Assembly: GCF_024808875.1 (NCBI RefSeq)
Contig: NZ_JANUCT010000024.1
Location: 1-35,968, forward strand
Origin: Methylohalomonas lacus
GTDB taxonomy: Bacteria; Pseudomonadota; Gammaproteobacteria; Methylohalomonadales; Methylohalomonadaceae
Length of the DNA: 35,968 bases
Direction: 5' to 3'
Shown: piece after piece, positions 16,092 through 23,503 of the stretch
Layout of the letters: each line of letters opens with the position of its first letter
How positions within the stretch are numbered: position 1 is the stretch's first letter
Made by a program: the position numbers and the translations under genes
The notes under the pieces: model-generated
The model's database searches: none
Seen by the model: only the letters and a program-made list of their open reading frames with translations
What the model was told of the DNA's origin: nothing

Positions 16092-16114
16092 TGCAGAAGC
16101 CGACTGCAGTCGGC
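16092..16114 (+). repeat. REP-like hairpin 4 (variant head)
   Basis: A perfect 16-bp palindrome GCCGACTGCAGTCGGC lies at 16099-16114, preceded by TGCAGAA in place of a clear GTAG head. By position and stem length it belongs with the three hairpins upstream, but the head is degenerate. Confidence 0.4.
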
Positions 16115-16187
16115 GAATAGGCGGCCGCGGATATTTGTAGATTTTCCGTGCCGTGCCCGCAATTGGACGGTGGTATCGATGCCAGCG

Positions 16188-16514
16188 CTATTTTTGATCC
16201 CATTGTTTATGCAGCCGTTTGAGAAACACGCGCATTTCCTTGCCCGCCTGTATGTCGCCGTTGTTGTTCGCCGCGGCAATACCCTGTTCGTAGGCGTCGA
16301 TAGCCTGTTCGAGGTTGCCGCTGTCGGCCAGCGCGCCGGCGTAGGCCTTCCAGGCCGCGGTATAGCCGGTGTCGTGTTTGACGGCCTGGCCCAGGTGTTC
16401 TATCGCGGCGCTCAGGTCACCTTCTTTCAGGTAGGCGTTGCCGAGGCTGTAGCGCAGCAAGGCGTTGTCCTGACCATTGGCGAGGAGTTTTTCGAACTGT
16501 TCGATCGGATTCAT
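16188..16514 (-). CDS. small TPR protein
   Basis: A 108-residue cytoplasmic protein with about two and a half tetratricopeptide repeats (residues about 18-48 and 49-87). It has the features of a small conserved gammaproteobacterial family: LRYSLGNAYLKEGD near the start, TAAWKAYAGAL in the middle and KEMRVFLKRL at the end. TPRs mediate protein contacts; no partner is known from the sequence. It is the last gene of the long minus-strand run, 16 bp after the TPR-methyltransferase gene, so it may assist that enzyme. Confidence 0.75.
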   Translation of the reverse strand: MNPIEQFEKLLANGQDNALLRYSLGNAYLKEGDLSAAIEHLGQAVKHDTGYTAAWKAYAGALADSGNLEQAIDAYEQGIAAANNNGDIQAGKEMRVFLKRLHKQWDQK

Positions 16515-16530
16515 GAACCTGGCCTAAATC

Positions 16531-18630
16531 TTAATCTGGGGCACGCACCCAGAAGATGTACTGCGCGGCGAAGCTGTCCGGATGCGCCTGTTCGTAGGCC
16601 TGCCAGTATTGCAGGTTGATGGCATTCGGGTCATCCGGGTACTGCTGGCGATAATGCTGCAGGGTGGCGTAATCGTCGAACTCGAAGCCCAGGAACTCCA
16701 GCGCGAGTTCGTCAATAATTTCTGCAATGGCGCTGAGATCGAGCTGGTGTTCCTGCACATGGAACATGAGGTCGCGGCATTCCGAGACGCTGTAGAAGTC
16801 GGGCGAATGCAGCAGACCGCGCAGCGGATCGCCAGCGTCCAGCGCGGCGATATATTCGCGTACCCGGCGAATGCCGACAATATCCGCGTCGATGTTCTGT
16901 GCGGCGATGCGTTCGCGAATGGCGCGTATCGGCCCGCGCGCGGCGTGACTATACAGGCCGATGCGCATCACGCCGCCGGGGTTCAGCCGCCGGCGTAACG
17001 CCTGCCAGCCGGCTTGCGGATCGGCCAGATGATGCAGCACGCCGTAGCATTCGATGGCATCGAACGGACCGACGCTGTCGTCGAGCCGGACAATGTCCGC
17101 CTGGGCAAAATCAATGTCGTCGTGGCCGTGCGCGGCCGCCTGGCGCATACCGTAGGCGAGGCTGGTGCGGCTCATGTCGATCGCGGTGATCTGTGCATCC
17201 GGGATGCGCCGGGCCATGCGCAATGCCTGCAGGCCGGTGCCGCAGCCGGCGCAGAGGATTGCCGGTGCCGGGTCAAAGCCCGGTGGCCGTGCACGCAGGT
17301 GCGGGAACAGCAGGCAGAGGTAATTGCCCAGGCTGTAGCCGTCCGGTTGATCCAACATGCGCCAGCGCGGATACGGGTTGGCCTCGTATTGGGCGCGCAC
17401 GTCGGTCGAAGTGCCGTCATCGATCGTGGTCAGGGCCGGTAATTGTGATCGGTATTCATCTTCCTGCGCCGGTTCAACAACCTGTTGTTGCCAGACACAT
17501 GCCAGTGATGGGTCGCCGGTTGCCGCTTGTGGCGGCATTGCGTCGTCGATCGACAATCGCTGCGACAGCGGTCGGTAGCAGGCGTACAGACACAGCTCGA
17601 TCGCAGGCGTTTCGGCAATGGGCCTGCCGGCCAGCGCCTCGAGCCGGCTCTGTTCCGCAGCGCTGACTGGCCACAGGTACTCGTTCAGAAAACACTGTTC
17701 GGCCAGCGCCGCGACCAGTGGCAGATATTTTTCATCCAACAGCTCCGGTGTCAGCAGCAGTTGCTGCCGCACCCGGGTCAGTAATTGTTCCAGCGACCAG
17801 TCGCACAGCGGCTCGCGCTGCAGAAGGTTGAGCAGCAACGGCTGTTGCAGCCGATCCAGCAATGCTTCGTCGACGCTCAGCTGGTCACGCTGCAACAGGT
17901 CTAGCGCATCATAAAAGATCTGCGTGGCCAGGTACCGGCAGGCCATGCGGTTCAGCGTCCGGCCGTCGATGCGTTGCAGTTGCAGGCAGTCGAGCAGATC
18001 GGCGGCCGGCAGTTCGGCGTAGCTGGCCGGCGGCAGGTGCACCAGGCAGTCCGCCAGGTCCGAATGGATCTGCCAGGATTCCGGCTGCAGTTGGCGCGCG
18101 CGGCGCAGCGGTTCCAGCGCCGCCACGGCATCGTTCTGCTGCAGCAGCAGTCGGCCGAGATTGTGCCAGGCGCCGGCAAACGCCGGCCGGGCGTCGATGG
18201 CGCGGCGATAGGCGGCGGCGGCCTGCCCGGGATCACCGCGCTCGAGCCAGGCGTTGCCCATGTTGTTATGCAGTTCGGGGACGTCAGAGCGCAGCTTCAG
18301 CGCCTTGTCATAGCAGGCCAGTGCGTCGTCGAGGCGTGCGTGACGCTTGTACAGCATGCCGAGGTTGAGCAGCGCCTCGAATACTTCGGGCTGCTGGCGC
18401 AGGCAGGCCTGGTAGGTTCGCATGGCCTCCTGGTTTTGCCCCTGTTGCTGCTGGATGCGGGCGAGCAGCAGGTAGGCGCGCTGATCGGCAGGATTGATCT
18501 TGATCGCCTTGCGCAGGTGTTTGCTGGCGCTGGCGAGCCCGCCGCGCTGCTGTTGTTCCTGTGCGCGACTCAGCAGACGGCCGACTTCCACCGCCGCATT
18601 GCGCTTGCTGGTCTGGCCGGCTGCTTTCAT
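16531..18630 (-). CDS. TPR-methyltransferase fusion protein
   Basis: A 699-residue protein. The N-terminal third (about 17-215) is a run of TPR units. A middle helical region (about 215-420) has no recognised domain. The C-terminal part (about 440-600) is a class I SAM-dependent methyltransferase with motif I ILCAGCGTG (458-466), the acidic AIDMS of strand 2, QADI, and GVLHHLADP, followed by LNPGGVMRIGLYS. The C-terminal 100 residues extend beyond the usual fold. Such TPR-methyltransferases recur in proteobacteria, but their substrate is not established; a protein substrate held by the TPRs is plausible. The start overlaps the upstream methyltransferase gene by 4 bp. Confidence 0.8.
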   Translation of the reverse strand: MKAAGQTSKRNAAVEVGRLLSRAQEQQQRGGLASASKHLRKAIKINPADQRAYLLLARIQQQQGQNQEAMRTYQACLRQQPEVFEALLNLGMLYKRHARLDDALACYDKALKLRSDVPELHNNMGNAWLERGDPGQAAAAYRRAIDARPAFAGAWHNLGRLLLQQNDAVAALEPLRRARQLQPESWQIHSDLADCLVHLPPASYAELPAADLLDCLQLQRIDGRTLNRMACRYLATQIFYDALDLLQRDQLSVDEALLDRLQQPLLLNLLQREPLCDWSLEQLLTRVRQQLLLTPELLDEKYLPLVAALAEQCFLNEYLWPVSAAEQSRLEALAGRPIAETPAIELCLYACYRPLSQRLSIDDAMPPQAATGDPSLACVWQQQVVEPAQEDEYRSQLPALTTIDDGTSTDVRAQYEANPYPRWRMLDQPDGYSLGNYLCLLFPHLRARPPGFDPAPAILCAGCGTGLQALRMARRIPDAQITAIDMSRTSLAYGMRQAAAHGHDDIDFAQADIVRLDDSVGPFDAIECYGVLHHLADPQAGWQALRRRLNPGGVMRIGLYSHAARGPIRAIRERIAAQNIDADIVGIRRVREYIAALDAGDPLRGLLHSPDFYSVSECRDLMFHVQEHQLDLSAIAEIIDELALEFLGFEFDDYATLQHYRQQYPDDPNAINLQYWQAYEQAHPDSFAAQYIFWVRAPD

Positions 18631-19211
18631 GGCCGGCGCCAGCCGATGTATTGCACGCGATCGCGAAAGCCGTGGCTGCTATCACCTAGGCGGCCGGCCT
18701 CGTGGTAATGCACGACCTGCAGCTGCGGCAACAGCTGCAGCAGTTCGTTGTCCGCCAGGCGATAGGCCGGGTTGTTGGGGCCGGCGTCACTGACTGCGGT
18801 GCAGCTGAAGGTCTGGTAGAACAGCAGCCCCGCCGGTCGCAGCGCCCCGGCGAGCGCCGGCATGATCGTGCGATCGAGGAAATGGCTGACGACGATGACA
18901 TCGAAGCTGTCCGCGGCCGGCGGCGACTCGACAATGTTCCGGCACTGACAATCGATAGCCAGCTGTTCTGCCGCGGCAAGTTGTTCCAGATCCTGCAATG
19001 CCGTCGCGGCGTAGTCCCAGGCCTGGGTCTGTAAACCGTGGGCCGCCAGCAGCAGGGCATTGCCGCCGCGGCCGCAGGCGAGGTCGACTGCGGCGCCCGA
19101 GGCCGGCAGCAGATGCACGTGATCTGCCAGCACCGCTGCGGCCTGCGGTCGTTGCATGGTCTGGCTTTCCCGGTAGCGACGCTCCCAGCGATCGGTGCCG
19201 TTAACAGTCAT
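18627..19211 (-). CDS. class I SAM-dependent methyltransferase (TehB-like)
   Basis: A 194-residue methyltransferase. Motif I is VDLACGRGGN (from residue 42), followed by an acidic strand-2 region (WDYA) and FDVIVVSHFLDR, with RPAGLLFYQTF as the strand 5 region. The N-terminal WERRYRES is typical of the small TehB/UbiE-like group. The substrate cannot be inferred. The gene begins 9 bp after trkH and overlaps the TPR-methyltransferase gene by 4 bp, so two methyltransferases are translationally coupled. Confidence 0.82.
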   Translation of the reverse strand: MTVNGTDRWERRYRESQTMQRPQAAAVLADHVHLLPASGAAVDLACGRGGNALLLAAHGLQTQAWDYAATALQDLEQLAAAEQLAIDCQCRNIVESPPAADSFDVIVVSHFLDRTIMPALAGALRPAGLLFYQTFSCTAVSDAGPNNPAYRLADNELLQLLPQLQVVHYHEAGRLGDSSHGFRDRVQYIGWRRP

Positions 19212-19220
19212 GGCAACGAC

Positions 19221-20672
19221 TCATTTCTTCCAGAATGCCGGCGTCAGGATGACCAGCAGGGTGAAGATTTCCAGACGGCCGAGCAGCATGGCGACGACGA
19301 GTACCCACTTGGCGGTGTCGTTGATCGGGCCGTAATGTGCACTGACATCGCCGAGGCCCGGGCCGAGATTGTTCAGGCACGCCGCCATCGCCGAGAACGC
19401 CGTGATCTGATCCAGGCCGGTGGCCAGCAGCAGCAGCATCAACAGGGTGAAGACGGCAACATAGGCGGCGAAGAAGCCCCAGACCGCGTTGACCACCCGG
19501 TCGGGCAGACTGCGGCCGCCGAGCTTGATCGAGAATATGGCGTTGGGATGAATGAGCCGGCGTACCTCGCGCAAGCCCTGCTTGACCAGCAACAAAACGC
19601 GGATCACCTTGAGGCCGCCGCCGGTGGAAGTGGCGCAGCCGCCGACAAAACTGGCGAACAGCAGCAGCACCGGCAGGAAGGTCGGCCAGTTCTGGTAGCT
19701 GGCGGTGGTAAAGCCGGAAGTGGTGGCGATCGAAACACTCTGGAACAGACCGTCGCGCAGTGAGTCAGCGGCAGCTACCTCGGGACGTATGTAAAGCAGA
19801 TAAACGATCGTGACCAGGCTGAGTGCGAACAGGAACGTGACATAGGCCCGCACCTCTGAATCGTGCAGGTAGGGCCGCAGGCTGAACGAACGCCAGGCGA
19901 GAAAATGCAGGGTAAAATTCATCCCGCCCAGCAACATGAAAAAGACCGCGACGAGTTCGATGGCGGTGCTGTCGAAGTAACCGATGCTGGCATCATGGGT
20001 GGAAAAGCCACCGATCGAGACGGTCGAGAAACTGTGGGCGATGGCGTCGAATGGTGTCATGCCGGCGACCCAGTAGCTCAGGGCGCAGAGGATGGTCATG
20101 CCGAGGTAGACATACCACAGTGCCTTGGCGGTTTCGGTGATGCGCGGCGTGAGCTTGGCATCCTTGAGCGGACCGGGAATTTCTGCCTTGTAGAGCTGCA
20201 TGCCACCGATGCCGAGCATCGGCAGGATGGCGACGGCCAGCACGATGATGCCCATGCCGCCCATCCATTGCAGCTGCTGGCGATAGAACAGAACTGACAG
20301 CGGCAGGCTGTCGATGCCGGTCAGTACGGTGGCGCCGGTGGTGGTCAGGCCGGACATCGACTCGAACACCGCGTCGGTAATGCTGAGCCGCGGAAACTCG
20401 CTCAATAATAGCGGTATGGCTCCGGACAGGCCGAGGCTGACCCAGAACAGCACGACGACGATGAAGCCGTCGCGCAGCTTCAGTTCGGTGCGAATGTTGC
20501 GCACCGGTAACCACATGATCAGGCCGGCCGTCAGAATCAGTCCCCAGGCCAGCAGGAAGGCGAAAGCGGCACCATCCCGGGCAAACCAGGAGATGGCCAA
20601 TGGTGGCAGCAGCGTCAGGCTGAACAGCGCCAGCAGCAGACCAAGAATGCGTTGGATGGCGGTTAATTGCAT
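19221..20672 (-). CDS. trkH: potassium uptake protein TrkH/TrkG
   Basis: A 483-residue polytopic inner-membrane potassium channel subunit of the Trk system. Four pore-loop segments of the TrkH family are visible: GLTTTGATV, STVSIGGFST, SIATTSGFTT and ACLNNLGPGLG. GGCATSTGGGLKV precedes the cytoplasmic loop before the last repeat. Length matches Escherichia coli TrkH. It lies 14 bp after trkA, its regulatory partner, in the same direction; transport is expected to be gated by nucleotide binding to TrkA. Confidence 0.95.
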   Translation of the reverse strand: MQLTAIQRILGLLLALFSLTLLPPLAISWFARDGAAFAFLLAWGLILTAGLIMWLPVRNIRTELKLRDGFIVVVLFWVSLGLSGAIPLLLSEFPRLSITDAVFESMSGLTTTGATVLTGIDSLPLSVLFYRQQLQWMGGMGIIVLAVAILPMLGIGGMQLYKAEIPGPLKDAKLTPRITETAKALWYVYLGMTILCALSYWVAGMTPFDAIAHSFSTVSIGGFSTHDASIGYFDSTAIELVAVFFMLLGGMNFTLHFLAWRSFSLRPYLHDSEVRAYVTFLFALSLVTIVYLLYIRPEVAAADSLRDGLFQSVSIATTSGFTTASYQNWPTFLPVLLLFASFVGGCATSTGGGLKVIRVLLLVKQGLREVRRLIHPNAIFSIKLGGRSLPDRVVNAVWGFFAAYVAVFTLLMLLLLATGLDQITAFSAMAACLNNLGPGLGDVSAHYGPINDTAKWVLVVAMLLGRLEIFTLLVILTPAFWKK

Positions 20673-20686
20673 GCTGGCTGGTGCGC

Positions 20687-22060
20687 CTACAGAAAAGTAA
20701 TGCCGACCTGGAACAGGTGTTCGACCTCGGGAACCCGCGACTTGTTGGCGACCAGCATGATGATATGGTCGTCGGCTTCGATCACGGTGTCATGATGCGC
20801 GATCATGACCTCATCGCCGCGCACGATCGCGCCGATGCTGGTTTCCGGCGGCAGCTTGATCTTGCCGAGCGGACGCCCGACCACCTTGGATGAATTGACG
20901 TCGCCGTGCGCGATCGCCTCGATCGCCTCGGCCGCACCGCGGCGCAATGAATGCACGACGACGACGTCGCCCTTGCGGATATGCGCCAGAAGACTGCCGA
21001 TCGTGGCCTGCTGTGGCGAAATGGCGATGTCGATGACGTTGCTCTGTACCAGGTCGACGTAGGCGGCGCGGTTGATCAACGACATGACCTTGCGCGCGCC
21101 CAGGCGCTTTGCCAGCATCGAGGAAATGATGTTGGCCTCGTCATCGTTGGTGACGGCACAGAAGACGTCCGTCTGGTCTATGTTCTCGTCGGTCAGCAAT
21201 TCCTCGTCGGCGGCATCGCCGAGCAGTACCACCGTGCGTTCCAGGCTTTCGGCGGCCTGTTCGGCACGCAGCGGGTCCGACTCCAGCATCTTGATGTCGT
21301 ATTTCTTCTCCAGCGCGCGTGCCAGGCGTCGGCCGATGTTGCCGCCGCCGGCCAGCATGATGCGCTTGACGGCCCGCTCCTTCTCGCGAATGAAGCCCAT
21401 CAGCGAACGGATGTGTTTCGTCGCGCCGATGAAGAAGACTTCGTCGTCGGGTTCGATACTGGTATCGCCTTCCGGAATTAGCGGTTTGCCGCTGCGGAAA
21501 ATGACGACAACGCGGAAATCGATATCTTTCAGGTTCGCACGCAATTCACGCAGCGTGTGTCCGACCAGCGGGCCGTTGTAGTAGGCCTTGACGGCGATCA
21601 TCTGTACCTTGCCCTCGGCGAATTCCAGTACTTGCAGGGCGCCTGGGAAGGCGATGAGCCGGGCAATGTAATCGGTAACCAGCTGTTCCGGGCTGATCAG
21701 TACGTCGATGGGTAACGCTTCCTGGGCGAACAGCGCCGACTGCGACAGGTACTCGCCCTCGCGCACCCGCGCGATTTTGGTCGGTGTGTGAAACAGTGTG
21801 TAGGCGATCTGGCAGGCGAGCATGTTGATTTCGTCGCTGTTGGTTACGGCGATCACCATGTCCGCATCGCGGGCGCCGGCACGCTGCAACACCGAAGGAT
21901 ATGATGCTACGCCGGTGACCGTCTGCAGATCATAGCGTTCATTGAGCATGGTCAGGCGTTGCTGATCAATATCCACCACGGTGATGTCATTGGCTTCACT
22001 GGCCAGGTTGGCCGCCAGTGACGAACCGACCTGACCGGCGCCGAGGATGATGATTTTCAT
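20687..22060 (-). CDS. trkA: Trk system potassium regulatory protein TrkA
   Basis: A 457-residue peripheral cytoplasmic protein with two tandem RCK (TrkA-N plus TrkA-C) units. The first nucleotide-binding motif is GAGQVG at residues 7-12, and the second is AGGGNIGRRLA near residue 237. It binds NAD(H)/ATP-type ligands and gates TrkH. Length and architecture equal the family norm. It lies between ntrX and trkH; a gap of about 70 bp separates it from ntrX, with no clear terminator. Confidence 0.96.
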   Translation of the reverse strand: MKIIILGAGQVGSSLAANLASEANDITVVDIDQQRLTMLNERYDLQTVTGVASYPSVLQRAGARDADMVIAVTNSDEINMLACQIAYTLFHTPTKIARVREGEYLSQSALFAQEALPIDVLISPEQLVTDYIARLIAFPGALQVLEFAEGKVQMIAVKAYYNGPLVGHTLRELRANLKDIDFRVVVIFRSGKPLIPEGDTSIEPDDEVFFIGATKHIRSLMGFIREKERAVKRIMLAGGGNIGRRLARALEKKYDIKMLESDPLRAEQAAESLERTVVLLGDAADEELLTDENIDQTDVFCAVTNDDEANIISSMLAKRLGARKVMSLINRAAYVDLVQSNVIDIAISPQQATIGSLLAHIRKGDVVVVHSLRRGAAEAIEAIAHGDVNSSKVVGRPLGKIKLPPETSIGAIVRGDEVMIAHHDTVIEADDHIIMLVANKSRVPEVEHLFQVGITFL

Positions 22061-22132
22061 GATTGCAGACCTGATTCCAATGGTTGCTTGATTCTGGATG
22101 ACACTAGTCTGTCTGCCGTCGCTAGCATGGCC

Positions 22133-23503
22133 TCACTTGTCGCTGCCATCGGCTTTCAGTTCAATACCCAGTGAACGCATCTTGCGATAGAGATGCGTAC
22201 GCTCCATGCCGACGTTTCTCGCCACCTTGCTGACGCTGCCGTCGGCCTGCTTGAGCTGATACTCGAGGTAGGCCTTTTCGAATTGTTCGCGCGCTTCGCG
22301 CAGCGGCAGATCAAACCCCGGCAGATTGTTGTATTCGGCCGGCTGTTTCTGGCGCTTGCCGAGCACACTTTCGACTTCCTCGGTTTCAATGATTTCGTCA
22401 CGGCCGAGGATCAAGAGCCGTTGCACCAGGTTTTTCAGTTCGCGCAGGTTGCCCGGCCAATGGTAACTGCGCAGCCGGTTCTGGGCGGCGACGCTGAAAC
22501 GCCGATAGGTCAGGCCTTCACGTTCGGCAAAGTAGGCGACATAGTGTTCGAGCAGATCGGGAATATCCTCGTAGTGATCGCGCAATGCCGGCAATGGAAT
22601 GGGCACCACGCTTAACTGGTAGTACAGATCATCACGGAAATTGCCGTTGTGAACGAACTGTTCGAGGTTGTGCTTGGTTGCAGCCACCACACGGACGTTG
22701 CTGCTGATGGGTTCGACGCCGCCGACGCGCACGAACTGGCCACTGTCGAGCAAGTCCTGGAGTTTGCCCTGTACCGGCAGCGACATGTCGGCAATGTCCT
22801 TGAGGAACAGTGTGCCACCCTCGGCCTTTTCCAGCAGGCCGGTCTGTATGCGGCCGTCATCCTCCTCGCTGCCGAACAACTCGGCCGCCGAGTTTTCGGC
22901 GGACAGGCTCGAGACGCCGACGCTGATGAACGGGCTATTGGCGCGGTCGCTCATATTGTGCAGGTAGCGGGCGAATATTTCCTTGTCGGTACCGGATTCG
23001 CCGATGATCAGTACCGGCGTATTGTGATGCGCGACGCGCTGCAGCTGGTCACGCAACGCCTGCATCTGCTGGCTCTTGCCAATGGGTTCGTCGCTGGCCT
23101 GGCTGTAGTGGCGCAGGCGGGTGTTTTCCTGCTGCAGGGAGACGCGTTCGAGGGCGTGCTTGATGGTCAGCAGCAGCTTGGCCAGCGATAGCGGTTTTTC
23201 AATGAAATCGTAAGCCCCGAGGCGAGTGGCTTCGACCGCGGTCTCGACGCTGCCGTGGCCGGACATCATGACGACCGGGAATATCTCGTTGTGTTCGGCC
23301 TTCCATTCCTTCAGCAGGGTAATGCCGTCCTCGTCCGGCATCCAGATATCCAGCAGGACCAGATCCGGCTGGTGTTGATTGATCTGGTCGCGGGCGCGGT
23401 CGGCACTTTCGGCCACCTCGACATCGAAGCCCTCGTCCACGAGGATCTCCTGAACCAGTTCGCGAATATCCGGTTCGTCGTCGACAACGAGAATCTTGCT
23501 CAT
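22133..23503 (-). CDS. ntrX: NtrX response regulator with a degenerate AAA+ domain
   Basis: A 456-residue response regulator, partner of NtrY. The receiver domain is intact (Asp8, Asp9, phospho-acceptor Asp52 in LLDIWMPDEDG). The C-terminal Fis-type helix-turn-helix is intact (SVSKVARNVGMERTHLYRK). The central sigma54-type AAA+ domain is not. Walker A reads GESGTDKE (168-175) with Asp173 for the invariant Gly. Walker B reads TLFLKDIAD with Lys235-Asp236 for Asp-Glu. The GAFTGA loop is replaced by SEEDDGRIQTG, and the arginine-finger segment reads DLYYQL for DLYYRL. It should bind DNA under phosphorylation control but probably neither hydrolyses ATP nor activates sigma54. The frame is intact throughout, so it is not a pseudogene. 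Confidence 0.9.
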   Translation of the reverse strand: MSKILVVDDEPDIRELVQEILVDEGFDVEVAESADRARDQINQHQPDLVLLDIWMPDEDGITLLKEWKAEHNEIFPVVMMSGHGSVETAVEATRLGAYDFIEKPLSLAKLLLTIKHALERVSLQQENTRLRHYSQASDEPIGKSQQMQALRDQLQRVAHHNTPVLIIGESGTDKEIFARYLHNMSDRANSPFISVGVSSLSAENSAAELFGSEEDDGRIQTGLLEKAEGGTLFLKDIADMSLPVQGKLQDLLDSGQFVRVGGVEPISSNVRVVAATKHNLEQFVHNGNFRDDLYYQLSVVPIPLPALRDHYEDIPDLLEHYVAYFAEREGLTYRRFSVAAQNRLRSYHWPGNLRELKNLVQRLLILGRDEIIETEEVESVLGKRQKQPAEYNNLPGFDLPLREAREQFEKAYLEYQLKQADGSVSKVARNVGMERTHLYRKMRSLGIELKADGSDK

